Source of the DNA: Gimesia aquarii
GTDB taxonomy: Bacteria; Planctomycetota; Planctomycetia; Planctomycetales; Planctomycetaceae
Length of the DNA: 64,000 bases
Direction: 5' to 3'
NCBI RefSeq assembly: GCF_007748195.1
Contig: NZ_CP037920.1
Location: forward strand, 5,051,800 to 5,115,799
Part shown: one piece after another, positions 1-7,989 of the stretch
Layout of the letters: each line of letters begins with the position of its first letter
Position numbering within the stretch: position 1 is the first letter of the stretch
Translations under genes and position numbers: made by a program
The notes under the pieces: model-generated
What the model was told of the DNA's origin: nothing
Databases searched by the model: none
The model's input: only the letters and a program-made list of their open reading frames with translations

Positions 1-50
1 AACTCAGACTGCCGACGGTCGTCGATTCTTGGGGCACGTGGTGATTTCAC
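1..50 (-). CDS. Baseplate wedge protein, gpJ/gp6-like (5' end only)
   Basis: Only the first 16 codons lie in the window. The GTG start at 50-48 overlaps the TGA stop of the gp25 gene as GTGA, the same coupling used through the rest of this operon. The reading frame gives VKSPRAPRIDDRRQSE, and a Pro-x-Ile-Asp-Asp-Arg stretch near the N-terminus is typical of the large J-type baseplate wedge proteins that follow gp25 in eCIS and phage P2-like loci. The call rests on that short motif and on gene order; the rest of the gene is outside the window. Confidence 0.6.
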   Translation of the reverse strand, partial: MKSPRAPRIDDRRQSE

Positions 51-475
51 GGCTGACCTCCTTCCCCAAAATAGAAAGGAAAGACAAGGTTGCCCGTTTG
101 ATTCGTTTTGCGAACTCGATATTCCAGTTCAATCAACAATTGACCATCCTGTATTGCCTGATCGTCGACCATAACCTGAAGCACCTCGATACGTGCTTCA
201 CATCGACGAAGTGCTTCTTCGACCAGCGAACGAACTCGTTGTATTGTGGTTGTATCCAGTCTGTCAAACAGAAGTTCATGAATACCACATCCGAAATTCG
301 GTCGCATGACCCGTTCTCCGGGAGCTGTTTCAAGCACGATTCGAATTGATTCACGAATATCATTTTCATACTCTACAAAGGCGACACGACCGGTGCGCAA
401 ATCCAGCGAAACAGGCATTGCCCAACCTCGTCCGAGGAATGCTTTGCGATCATAATCATCAGTATTTAAATTCAT
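47..475 (-). CDS. Baseplate wedge protein, gp25/gpW family
   Basis: This 142-residue protein has the gp25/GPW fold signature: an aromatic N-terminal segment, then 'ENDIRESIRIVLETAPGER' with 'MRPNFGCGIHELLFD' downstream, the conserved block of T4 gp25 and its eCIS counterpart. In characterised systems this protein joins the baseplate wedges to the first sheath ring, so it is cytosolic and part of the assembled particle. Its length matches the family. The ATG overlaps the stop of the PAAR gene (ATGA, 472-475) and its own stop overlaps the next GTG, so it is translationally coupled on both sides. Confidence 0.93.
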   Translation of the reverse strand: MNLNTDDYDRKAFLGRGWAMPVSLDLRTGRVAFVEYENDIRESIRIVLETAPGERVMRPNFGCGIHELLFDRLDTTTIQRVRSLVEEALRRCEARIEVLQVMVDDQAIQDGQLLIELEYRVRKTNQTGNLVFPFYFGEGGQP

Positions 476-768
476 CCGATCATCACCGTACGAGAACCTT
501 TGGAAATGGGGTTGGATGGCCCTACTTCAATGATGCTGTCTCCTTGTCGAGCCGCGGGTAATTTTTCAATAAATACAGTGTAGCTTCCCACAGCAACAAC
601 GCCGCCAACATGTGGCTTCGGACCATCCGACAATGGACAAGTATGAAAATCGGAAAAGGCTCTCCATGCCGGTAATGATTCAATGAAAACGGTTGCGCTA
701 CCTGGTCCGGGTCCTAGCGGAGTTCCATGGCTTGTCGAGTCTCCAACACGCGCGGCAGGTTTTCCCAT
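472..768 (-). CDS. PAAR-domain spike tip protein
   Basis: A 98-residue protein that is essentially one PAAR domain: 'PAARVGDSTSHGTPLGPGPG' at the start, an internal 'GSYTVFIEKLPAARQGD' repeat and a C-terminal 'GSRTVMIG'. PAAR proteins fold into a small metal-binding cone that caps the VgrG/gp5 spike and sharpens the injection tip. Candidate ligands are His14 and the His and Cys of 'FHTCPLSDG'. It follows the gpV-like spike gene by 12 bases and overlaps the gp25 gene by four, which is the expected place for the tip gene in an eCIS locus. No toxin extension is present. Confidence 0.93.
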   Translation of the reverse strand: MGKPAARVGDSTSHGTPLGPGPGSATVFIESLPAWRAFSDFHTCPLSDGPKPHVGGVVAVGSYTVFIEKLPAARQGDSIIEVGPSNPISKGSRTVMIG

Positions 769-780
769 ATAGCTATTCCC

Positions 781-1416
781 CTAATTAATGTTGATCAACT
801 GCCCTTTGATATTCAGAGTTGCGCCTGCTTTAATCTCCATTGTGGCGTCCGCTTCGATACTAATTGTCTTCGCTTTGATTTGGAGATGCCCCTCGGCCTT
901 GATACTCATGTTACCGCTCGTACTATCCACCTGGACTACATTGCCTTTCTCATCTTCCACTATGAAGCCGTCATCATCGAAACGAATTTTGCGTCCCTTT
1001 TCATGTTTGAGTTCGACAACTCCCTTGCTCCCATCATCAAACATAAGGTGGTGTTGCTTGCGAGATTTAAGAATTCGGACATCATTTTTTCCATTGGAGT
1101 TATTGATTGGTGGAGTCTGTTTCCCATTCCACAACGATCCGACAATGTAGGGATATCGGATGTCTTCTCGTTCGAATACGACAAGTACTTCGTCGCCGAC
1201 TTCGGGAATCGTAACCCAACCTCGCCCTTTTCCCGCCATAGGAACAGCAAGTCGAGCCCAATAACTCTCGGTATCACTCCAGCTGTATCTTACTTTTACG
1301 CGACAGAGATTCTGGTCGTCTTTATTTTGCGTAACCGTTGCGAGCGCAACACCTTTGGCATAGCCCCCTGCCTCATGCTGGGTTTCGCTTACTGGAGAAG
1401 ATTGAGGTATCGTCAT
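781..1416 (-). CDS. Spike protein, gpV/gp5-like (VgrG C-terminal half)
   Basis: 211 residues. Residues about 18-100 form the gp5/gpV OB-fold ('CRVKVRYSW', 'PMAGKGRGWVTIPEVGDEVL', 'YPYIVGSLWNG'), and residues about 140-211 are short alternating hydrophobic strands ending 'IKAGATLNIKGQLININ', as in the triple-stranded beta-helix of VgrG and gp5 spikes. It should trimerise under the hub and carry the PAAR tip. In T6SS VgrG this half is fused to the gpD-like half; here they are two genes with a 4-base ATGA overlap (1413-1416), as in eCIS loci. No lysozyme domain is inserted. Confidence 0.9.
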   Translation of the reverse strand: MTIPQSSPVSETQHEAGGYAKGVALATVTQNKDDQNLCRVKVRYSWSDTESYWARLAVPMAGKGRGWVTIPEVGDEVLVVFEREDIRYPYIVGSLWNGKQTPPINNSNGKNDVRILKSRKQHHLMFDDGSKGVVELKHEKGRKIRFDDDGFIVEDEKGNVVQVDSTSGNMSIKAEGHLQIKAKTISIEADATMEIKAGATLNIKGQLININ

Positions 1417-2525
1417 AGTCCCGTCTCCTTTACTTTGAAGCGCGTACGGTAGCCATTGCTATCAATCTTATGAGTAGCCTGATGGATGTAATACGTTTTC
1501 GAAAAAGAACCGCCAAGTCGATCAAGTTTCACATTCCGATCAGGTCGTATCTCGGGAAGACCAATACACTCCCCTTCACCAGTAAGGAACTTTTCTGCAC
1601 GTTCATTTAAAATATTTTGGGCAAGTTTCTTCGCTTCAGCCTGACTTCGTACAGGTTGTCGAATTCGTAATGTCGGTTGTTTTTTGGGGCCAGGGCCAAA
1701 TGATCTTAAAAATTGACCTGGGCTGTCCCCTCTGAGACCAAATTCTTGGCCTGCATTTGCAACCCCTACGATTTTCTGGTTTTGACGAAGATCCCAGCCG
1801 TAGACTTCCACTCGAGAGATTTGGCCCGCTAAATTAGCCTCAGGACGAAAGCTGAGTAACGCTTTGCCATATTCCAGCTTTACGATCGCGCTCTGCTTTT
1901 TGTCAGGTCTCGCAAAGTGAAGTGTCGCTTGCTCGTCGACATACAATTCGAAGTGATTTCGTTCTGCCAGTTTTTTGAGGAATTCCCAATCGCTTTCCTG
2001 GTTTTGTTCAATCTGAATCTGCTCATCGATGGTGGATTCGATCTTCGCTCCCAGGTTATGAAATTGTGCAATTTCAGTAGCTGCATAACTATCTCGTTTT
2101 TTTGACCAAGTGCGTTTATTCTTGCCAATGGTCATTGAGAACCCATAGTCGTACCCAGCAATTGTGAGTTCAGGAACACCACCTTCGGGGAAGTCAGTCG
2201 TGATTTCTGTGACAACCCCCTTTAAAACTATTGGCAGTGACTTCGAGTCACCGTACCCCATGTAGAGTTCTACCTTGGATCCAAATTCAAGTTTATTTAA
2301 CAAGTTTTTACTTTGACTCGTACGGAAAATTCCCTTTTCTTGGTCGTAGCAATTGGGAATAGTAAAGCTAAAACGCGAGGCAGCACCGAGCATGAGGTCC
2401 ACTTCCAATTGACTTACGGGAGCCAGTAATTCGCGCACAAGGTCTTGCCCGCTCAGTCGAACTGAGAAGGCAGGTGTATAGAAATCACTATAGCGTTTAG
2501 CGAGTTGGGAAAGTTCCACTTGCAT
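1413..2525 (-). CDS. Baseplate hub protein, phage late control gpD-like
   Basis: About 370 residues with the gpD/gp27 hub pattern: 'LEVDLMLGAASRFSFTIPN' near the N-terminus, 'VELYMGYGDSKSLPIVLKG', and a mid-protein 'NHFELYVDEQATLHF' segment found in the VgrG/gpD family. The hub links the LysM tube-initiator above to the spike below. An open start exists at 2555, but that would overlap the upstream gene by 59 bases; the ATG at 2525, preceded by GGAGA, is preferred and still gives a 29-base overlap. The C-terminal 'TYYIHQATHKIDSNGYRTRF' is typical of the family end. Confidence 0.88.
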   Translation of the reverse strand: MQVELSQLAKRYSDFYTPAFSVRLSGQDLVRELLAPVSQLEVDLMLGAASRFSFTIPNCYDQEKGIFRTSQSKNLLNKLEFGSKVELYMGYGDSKSLPIVLKGVVTEITTDFPEGGVPELTIAGYDYGFSMTIGKNKRTWSKKRDSYAATEIAQFHNLGAKIESTIDEQIQIEQNQESDWEFLKKLAERNHFELYVDEQATLHFARPDKKQSAIVKLEYGKALLSFRPEANLAGQISRVEVYGWDLRQNQKIVGVANAGQEFGLRGDSPGQFLRSFGPGPKKQPTLRIRQPVRSQAEAKKLAQNILNERAEKFLTGEGECIGLPEIRPDRNVKLDRLGGSFSKTYYIHQATHKIDSNGYRTRFKVKETGL

Positions 2526-3195
2526 TCTCCAGAGGGGGGATTTCCAGCCAATCACCAGGCTTTATTTCACGAGGATCATCAAGATCGTTTCGGTCCGCGA
2601 TTCGGGTCCACAGTTCCGATTCGCCGTATTCACGAGCAGCTATGAACCACAATTGCTCCTTTCCGACAACTATTCGTCTTTTCGTTTTGTCGGAAGATTC
2701 GAGCCGTGGATCTTCCTGTTGTTGCTTGAGAGTTCGGTATTCTCTGAACACGATCGACAGCGTCACCCTCGCCGGTATACCATCAGGGTGAAACATGGTT
2801 ACTTTCCGACCTAACTTCTCGATGATGGCATGAAACTCCATTGTCCCCCAATTAAATCGGACTGGTGGAGGAGCGTGTAATTCCCGGTCAATCAATAAAA
2901 GTTTTGAGATAGCAGCTAGGCGTTCCCCCAGTGGATCGTTTTCTTTTTGCAATAAAGATGTGGGACCATTCGGGTCAGTATAATCATCCATGAATAAATC
3001 CATACTCAACTGATCGCTCTCACCGTTAACAAATTGTAATACCGGAGAACTAATACCGGGAATCGGTGTCGCCTTGTAAGAATTGGATCGATCCAGACTA
3101 TATTCGGTAGGGTTAAATAAGAGGCTGATGACTTTGTTCTTATCTTCTCCATCCATAACTGTGATGGTCGCTTTTTTAAGAATATTTTTATTCAT
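2497..3195 (-). CDS. Tube-initiator protein with C-terminal LysM domain (CIS tube)
   Basis: 232 residues in two parts. Residues about 8-160 match the CIS tube family ('LFNPTEYSLDRSNSYK', 'GESDQLSMDLFMDDYTD', 'PPVRFNWGTMEF'), comparable to Afp7/Pvc7. Residues about 168-222 are a LysM motif ('LWFIAAREYGESELWTRIA', 'KPGDWLEIPP'). In solved eCIS particles this protein forms the ring between hub and tube; the LysM part has been proposed to contact other baseplate proteins or peptidoglycan. An AAGGGG ribosome site precedes the ATG, and the upstream gene stops two bases before it. Confidence 0.9.
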   Translation of the reverse strand: MNKNILKKATITVMDGEDKNKVISLLFNPTEYSLDRSNSYKATPIPGISSPVLQFVNGESDQLSMDLFMDDYTDPNGPTSLLQKENDPLGERLAAISKLLLIDRELHAPPPVRFNWGTMEFHAIIEKLGRKVTMFHPDGIPARVTLSIVFREYRTLKQQQEDPRLESSDKTKRRIVVGKEQLWFIAAREYGESELWTRIADRNDLDDPREIKPGDWLEIPPLENASGTFPTR

Positions 3196-3197
3196 CG

Positions 3198-4859
3198 TCA
3201 GTATCCCCTTCGTTCTCGATCAATACGAACGCGCCGGTGAACACGACGAATGACCTCTTCAGTAACTTTGTCCAATAGTGGCAGGTCAATAGACGATGTG
3301 GGATTCTTGCTAATTTGAGAAATCTCCTTCGCTTTGGTTATCGGGATTTCATTCGGTTCGTTTCTGTGAATTACGGCTGTATCTGTCATTATCGATGGAC
3401 GTTTACCCTGTCCCGACTGCTCATCACGAAAAACTTGCGCAATTGTTTTTCGCCAGACATAATGCAGGGAAGTTGTACGTGAATCGTTCGATTGATTTGC
3501 ACCTGATTTCACAGTATGTGAAACTGGAAACGCAAGGTTGAATGACTGGCAAAACGTCTTGCGAAGTGCAGATGTTCTATGCGTGATTGAAGGCGAAATA
3601 ACACTCGGGTTCATACAAGACAACGGAGTCAATTGCTGCTGATAATTGGGATGAAGAAATTGTACCTTCGAAAAATAATTCGATTGCCGGTGCAAACGGG
3701 TATTTGAATACCATTTCTGAGTATTTGCCATGTACCTGCTGCGTATGAAGGGATGTTCAAAAACAATGCCCTTCACCGGTTCTGGATTTGAAGCTATCGA
3801 ACCCGTTTGCGAATGTTTCTTCTCGCCTCCCGGTTGGGGAAACATTTTGAAGCTGCTTGAGTTCATTGTATTTAAAACTGGAAATGCAAGATTGAGCGAC
3901 TGATAATAAGCCGAGCGTAATGCGGATGTTCTGTGCATTATTGAAGGCGAATTATCACTCGGGTTCATATAAAACAACCGAGTCAATTGCTTCTGATAAT
4001 TGGGATAAAGAAATTGTACCTTCGAAAAATAATTCGATTGCCGGTGCAAACGGGTATTTGAATACCATTTCTGAGTATTTGCCATGTACCTGCTGCGTAT
4101 GAAGGGATGTTCAAAAACAATGCCCTTCACCGGTTCTGGATTTGAAGCTATCGAACCCGTCTGCGAATGTTCCTTCTCGCTTCTCAGTTGGTGAAACATT
4201 TTGAAATTGCTGGAGTTCACTGTATTTAAAACTGGAAATGCAAGATTGAACGACTGGTAACGAATCGTTTGTAGTGCGGATTTTCTGTGCGTTATTGGAA
4301 ACGAAATATTGCTCAGGTTCGTGTCAGACATCTGAGTCAATTGCTTCTGATACGATGGATATAGAAATTGTACCTTCGAAAAATAATTCGATTGCCGGTG
4401 CAGACGGGTATTAGAAGACCTGTTCTGAACAATTGCCGTGTGCCTGCTGTGTACGAAGCGACTTTCAAAAACCAGGTTCATCACAGTTTTTGGTTTTAGT
4501 GTTACCGAAATCGTTTGCGCATGTTCTCGTAGGAAATCATTTTCCTGATGATCGGTATTTGAAGGAAAGATTACAGCCGATCGCCAATCTTGATTACTGA
4601 CGCTCTTATTGTTGTAAACATGAAGTCTATTCAGATAAGTTGGCTCGATTGACTTGAGTATATTCATAGTTTGATCTATGAAGTTGAGTCGGCGTCTCCA
4701 TGCGAGAACGAGTGGAATCCAATTCGAAAAAACACCTTTTTTCTGATAACTTTTCGGAGTCCGAATTGTCCATCTGGAACGTTGCCACAACCCTCGTAAT
4801 CCTACTTGGCGTACAAGTGGCTTTAGAATGCCGAAACCAGACTGGATCGAGTGGTTCAT
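3198..4859 (-). CDS. eCIS-associated protein with three 118-residue repeats
   Basis: 553 residues from the ATG at 4859, which overlaps the tube gene stop as ATGA; a longer frame begins at 4949 but would overlap that gene by 94 bases. The middle holds three degenerate copies of a 118-residue unit built around 'NTRLHRQSNYFSKVQFL' and 'QSFNLAFPV'. The last ~30 residues ('VTEEVIRRVHRRVRIDRERR') form a basic amphipathic helix resembling the tail seen on proteins encoded beside LysM tube-initiators in other eCIS loci. No signal peptide or membrane segment is visible. Position between the second tube protein and the tube-initiator suggests a structural or adaptor role, perhaps in the baseplate or lumen. 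The function is not known to me. Confidence 0.75.
   Translation of the reverse strand: MNHSIQSGFGILKPLVRQVGLRGLWQRSRWTIRTPKSYQKKGVFSNWIPLVLAWRRRLNFIDQTMNILKSIEPTYLNRLHVYNNKSVSNQDWRSAVIFPSNTDHQENDFLREHAQTISVTLKPKTVMNLVFESRFVHSRHTAIVQNRSSNTRLHRQSNYFSKVQFLYPSYQKQLTQMSDTNLSNISFPITHRKSALQTIRYQSFNLAFPVLNTVNSSNFKMFHQLRSEKEHSQTGSIASNPEPVKGIVFEHPFIRSRYMANTQKWYSNTRLHRQSNYFSKVQFLYPNYQKQLTRLFYMNPSDNSPSIMHRTSALRSAYYQSLNLAFPVLNTMNSSSFKMFPQPGGEKKHSQTGSIASNPEPVKGIVFEHPFIRSRYMANTQKWYSNTRLHRQSNYFSKVQFLHPNYQQQLTPLSCMNPSVISPSITHRTSALRKTFCQSFNLAFPVSHTVKSGANQSNDSRTTSLHYVWRKTIAQVFRDEQSGQGKRPSIMTDTAVIHRNEPNEIPITKAKEISQISKNPTSSIDLPLLDKVTEEVIRRVHRRVRIDRERRGY
3500..4470 (-). repeat. Tandem 354-bp coding repeat, about 2.8 units
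   Basis: Three in-frame units with a period of 354 bp (118 codons) inside the repeat protein gene; anchor words sit near 3641, 3995 and 4349. Between units at 3654-3806 and 4008-4160 I read 153 bp as identical, whereas the third unit has clearly diverged. The mix of perfect and diverged stretches points to recent duplication or gene conversion. Confidence 0.88.
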
Positions 4860-5281
4860 GTGGTTCCCTTTCTCAATCCTTGATGTGCAAGTTCCAGACT
4901 CTCCACAACAAGTTGCGATTGTTGAGAGTCTAGATCGGAAATCGACCATTTAACAGGTAGCGCATTTTCCACCTGCCAAGCCCAAGCTGATCTATCGGTT
5001 TCGTCCCGCAAACGAATCCACAACGTCCGACGTTCGACTTTTCCACCTGCGGTATCCTGTGCCCATTTCCAGAGGTCATCCATCACTAATCCTCGTTCAA
5101 GAATCAGCACTGGATGAGATACTTGGGTAATCAAATTGTGTGTATAATCGTTAACACCTCCTTCCCTATAAGATTCGTATTTGATCTCACGAGATATTCC
5201 CTTAATACTGGAAAAACCGCCGGTCGTAATACCCTGAAACTCAATCAGAAAGCGAAAGCCTCGCAATGGGTCAGTTCTCAT
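4856..5281 (-). CDS. Second tail tube protein, gp19-like (tube ring near baseplate)
   Basis: 141 residues of the T4 gp19/phage tail tube family: 'TDPLRGFRFLIEF' opening, 'GFSSIKGISREIKYESYREGG' and 'LPVKWSISDLDS' near the end. It is a paralogue of the main tube protein encoded at 5886-6329 but diverged. In Afp/PVC systems the second tube gene (Afp5/Pvc5 position) makes the first ring above the tube-initiator, and its place directly before the repeat protein and LysM genes fits. It is coupled to both neighbours by 4-base ATGA overlaps. Confidence 0.9.
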   Translation of the reverse strand: MRTDPLRGFRFLIEFQGITTGGFSSIKGISREIKYESYREGGVNDYTHNLITQVSHPVLILERGLVMDDLWKWAQDTAGGKVERRTLWIRLRDETDRSAWAWQVENALPVKWSISDLDSQQSQLVVESLELAHQGLRKGTT

Positions 5282-5448
5282 CCGGTTTTCCTTCCCAGAT
5301 CAAATGGATTTGCTGGCGCACCATCCAGCACGCGATTAATATTTGAAATCTCTTCACACCACTTTCGTCTTTCCCGGTGATCCATATTCATCAGCTCATG
5401 ATGCGACCAATGCAAGTGGTACGCGATAAAGGCCATCTCCTCGTACAA
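5278..5448 (-). CDS. Small eCIS protein, DUF6760-like, non-ATG start
   Basis: Reading the minus strand between the assembly protein and the second tube gene gives a conserved-looking small protein: 'LYEEMAFIAYHLHWSHHEL' then 'MNMDHRERRKWCEEISNIN' and 'PANPFDLGRKTG'. This matches my recollection of the ~60-residue DUF6760 family, which sits between tube genes in eCIS loci. Its TGA overlaps the next ATG (ATGA, 5278-5281). There is no ATG ahead of the conserved block: the choices are TTG at 5448 (56 residues, used here) or ATA at 5472, which overlaps the upstream TAA and has GGGGGA in front of it. An ATG at 5436 would remove part of the motif. Confidence 0.7.
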   Translation of the reverse strand: MYEEMAFIAYHLHWSHHELMNMDHRERRKWCEEISNINRVLDGAPANPFDLGRKTG

Positions 5449-5468
5449 TTGCTTTATAGGATAGGCCT

Positions 5469-5855
5469 TTATGCTTCCCCCAGTAAATTGGCCATTCTAT
5501 TTTCTTTGGGCTCTGAGTAACTCTTCTGTTCCGTAGTCGAAGAGTCCATCGGTTCGTTTGAATTAAATCGCTCATATAGATTTTGGAGAAATGATAAATC
5601 AGATGCATATAAACCCTCGATCACTCCAGGATGAATATCTACCAAAGATCCCAATTGAACAATCACGCGCGAAAGTACGATCACTGCGAAATACGCTTCG
5701 TTCTGTTGTACACGCGGATCCCGTAAGGGAAGAATCTCGTCAGCTGCTGTCGCAAGGCGCATCACACCATTGCGATGCAATTCTCCTGCATCGTCGACGA
5801 AACCTTTAGGAAGTGTGAATTCGATTTCGGTTTGAAACCTTTGTTGTGTTGTCAT
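5469..5855 (-). CDS. eCIS tail assembly protein (Mu gp41-like family)
   Basis: 128 residues with the eCIS version of a phage tail assembly protein: 'FTLPKGFVDDAGELHRNGVM' then 'LATAADEILPLRDPRVQQN' and 'LSRVIVQLGSL', followed by a short disordered Ser/Glu-rich tail. The same sequence pattern is found in other eCIS clusters right after the main tube gene; by analogy with Mu gp41 it may act as a tail assembly chaperone, though this has not been shown for eCIS as far as I know. GAGGT lies eight bases before the ATG. Confidence 0.8.
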   Translation of the reverse strand: MTTQQRFQTEIEFTLPKGFVDDAGELHRNGVMRLATAADEILPLRDPRVQQNEAYFAVIVLSRVIVQLGSLVDIHPGVIEGLYASDLSFLQNLYERFNSNEPMDSSTTEQKSYSEPKENRMANLLGEA

Positions 5856-5885
5856 CGATGTACCTCAAATAAAAATTGTTAACAG

Positions 5886-6329
5886 TTAAGCAACTCGCTC
5901 GATGCCTTCGTTTGCCAGTTCGAGTAATTCAATCATAACTTCGTTTCCATTGGCATTGAGATCGCCAGGATCATACTTCACCGGCCAAGCCTCGGTGACC
6001 ACGAATCTTGCACGATCTGTACCAGCTTCATCTTGAACAACAATCACCACCTTCTTGCGTTGTGTTCGAATCTGTCCGGCAGCAATCTGCTTATGCCAAT
6101 TAAATAGCTCTAATGCTTCAGCACCGTAGGTAAGCCCCCACTTCAAAGTAATGTTGCCGTACTTTGTCAGCCCACTTAGCTTTTGTGGGAAAGGCGCATC
6201 GTCGCCCTCACGGTAGTCAACAACATCAATCGTTGTTTCCGCGATGTTGACTTCACTAAAACCGGCCTGATTGATGCCATCAATTTCTAGTTTGTAACGA
6301 AAATTCCGGAGTGGATCATTGCGGTCCAT
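5886..6329 (-). CDS. Main inner tube protein, gp19-like
   Basis: 147 residues of the tail tube family: 'MDRNDPLRNFRYKLEIDGI', 'AGFSEVNIAETTIDVVDYRE', and 'WPVKYDPGDLNANGNEV' near the C-terminus. Hexamers of this protein stack to make the rigid tube that is driven through the target membrane when the sheath contracts. The gene directly follows the sheath gene (gap of nine bases), the usual sheath-tube order, and has AGGAAA before its ATG. It is distinct from the paralogue at 4856-5281. Confidence 0.94.
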   Translation of the reverse strand: MDRNDPLRNFRYKLEIDGINQAGFSEVNIAETTIDVVDYREGDDAPFPQKLSGLTKYGNITLKWGLTYGAEALELFNWHKQIAAGQIRTQRKKVVIVVQDEAGTDRARFVVTEAWPVKYDPGDLNANGNEVMIELLELANEGIERVA

Positions 6330-6338
6330 AAGAGTTTC

Positions 6339-7922
6339 CTATTGCTGTGATTCGTTGGTGTGTTGGAAAATACGGAAGATGACAAATTCAGCAGGTCGAA
6401 CGGGTGCGATACCAATTTCGCAGATGAGCCTTCCATTGAGAATGTCGTCTTGTGACATTGTTGTTTCGTCACACGTGATGAAAAAAGCTTCCTCTTCCGT
6501 CGCCCCATAAAGCGCACCTAATCGCCACTGAGTTCGCAGAAATAATCGGATTGTGTCCGTCACTCGAGACCATAATGTTTGGTCGTTTGGTTCGAATACA
6601 ACCCACTGCGTATTTTCGTAGATAGATCGTTCCAGAAAGATAAATAGACGGCGCACACTGACGTATTTCCATAACGCATTTGAAGACAACGTGCGGGCAC
6701 CCCAAACTCGGATACCACGACCAGGTAAACTTCGAATGACATTGACTCCCTTTGGGTTGAGTACATCTTGAAGTTCATCATTAATATCAAACTCAACTGA
6801 AAGCGCCCCTCTTACAATCTCATTAGCGGGTGCCTTAAAAACACCTCGCTCTGTATCGGATCTCGCATAAACTCCAAGCACGTGACCTCCGGGTGGTGTC
6901 AATTTTCGTACTCCAGTTTGTGGATCTGATGTAACCAGCCAAGGGTAGTAAAACGCAGCATAAGTCGTGTCGGTCACCGAATTTCGTGGATTGAGATCAG
7001 AAGCACTGTTTTGTCCCTTTGGAGCGTCAACGACTGCAAAGCGAAACTTCATTTTTTCGCAGTGTGAAATGATGGCCTTCGAAGTGTCTGGATCGACTTG
7101 TGGTGCATAAACCAGAGCAACATCTCGGTAAGGATCAAGCTCAAGTGCTGAAAGCCCCTGATCAATTCTTCGTTCTCCAGCGGGCAACCCTTTAAAGTCA
7201 TCGTTCGCGACAGGAGTAGCATCGTCTGCACCGTTCGTCAAATTCTTCACTCCATTCTCAGGTCGCGCGATGGCAGAGACTCCTGATAAACGAACAAGCA
7301 TTGCAAGCGCCGAACTCTCTGGCCCCTGGTTTTTATCACTAATGTCATCATCGATAAGAGGAAAGCGTTTGCCATAGAAGTCGGGTGAGGTCTCATCGGT
7401 GACAAGATCGTCAAAATCTTCTATATGGGTAATTTTTCTATCAGTAGTAGCGAGCTGCTCCGAGTCAAATGGATCAATTGCTGGAGCGGGTTCGCTTCCA
7501 TCCCAGTAAGCTACGCGCAAACGAAATCCAATACTCTCGTTATTCGAATCCTTTGTTGAACCATCCGATATTTTGATTGTGACACGATTTCCCCATTCAC
7601 CAGGTCCTGCCGCTCTAACATTAAAGTCACCAAAGTTTTCCTCTGCTGTAGTTGCTGCCTGACCAACGATTCGACAGATATAAGCACGTTTGCCTCCATT
7701 CTCAAAGAATCCATTAGTAGCATAGGGCACATACTTGTCAGCTCCAAAAACTCGCCCGAACCAACGCTGATACTCTTTATAACTGGTCACGAGACGCGGT
7801 GTAATCGAGCCACGTTCGGTCTCTCCGAGTATCGCCGCTGTGCTTGTCGGGACACCTTCAACGGGCCGTGGGCCGCGTTCCACCTCTTCTATGTAAACAC
7901 CGGGATGCAAATATTCGGGCAT
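6339..7922 (-). CDS. Contractile tail sheath protein
   Basis: 527 residues. The start 'MPEYLHPGVYIEEVERG' and the C-terminal half with 'GRGIRVWGARTLSS', 'WKYVSVRRLFIFLERSI' and 'FEPNDQTLWSRV' are diagnostic for phage-tail and eCIS sheath proteins; the C-terminal handshake strands are present ('FVIFRIFQHTNESQQ'). The sheath contracts around the tube to power injection. Only one sheath gene is seen, whereas Afp and PVC carry several paralogues. AAGGA precedes the ATG. The 67-base gap upstream is among the largest inside the operon. Confidence 0.96.
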   Translation of the reverse strand: MPEYLHPGVYIEEVERGPRPVEGVPTSTAAILGETERGSITPRLVTSYKEYQRWFGRVFGADKYVPYATNGFFENGGKRAYICRIVGQAATTAEENFGDFNVRAAGPGEWGNRVTIKISDGSTKDSNNESIGFRLRVAYWDGSEPAPAIDPFDSEQLATTDRKITHIEDFDDLVTDETSPDFYGKRFPLIDDDISDKNQGPESSALAMLVRLSGVSAIARPENGVKNLTNGADDATPVANDDFKGLPAGERRIDQGLSALELDPYRDVALVYAPQVDPDTSKAIISHCEKMKFRFAVVDAPKGQNSASDLNPRNSVTDTTYAAFYYPWLVTSDPQTGVRKLTPPGGHVLGVYARSDTERGVFKAPANEIVRGALSVEFDINDELQDVLNPKGVNVIRSLPGRGIRVWGARTLSSNALWKYVSVRRLFIFLERSIYENTQWVVFEPNDQTLWSRVTDTIRLFLRTQWRLGALYGATEEEAFFITCDETTMSQDDILNGRLICEIGIAPVRPAEFVIFRIFQHTNESQQ

Positions 7923-7989
7923 GGTAATTATCCTTCTTTAGTAATAGTTGATAATTCTTGGATTCTTAATCGGCGTTGGGTTAATCGAT

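Noticed and set aside
727-1452. 241-residue plus-strand frame opposite the spike gene
   Set aside because: Antisense of the gpV/PAAR genes, whose domains are clear on the other strand.
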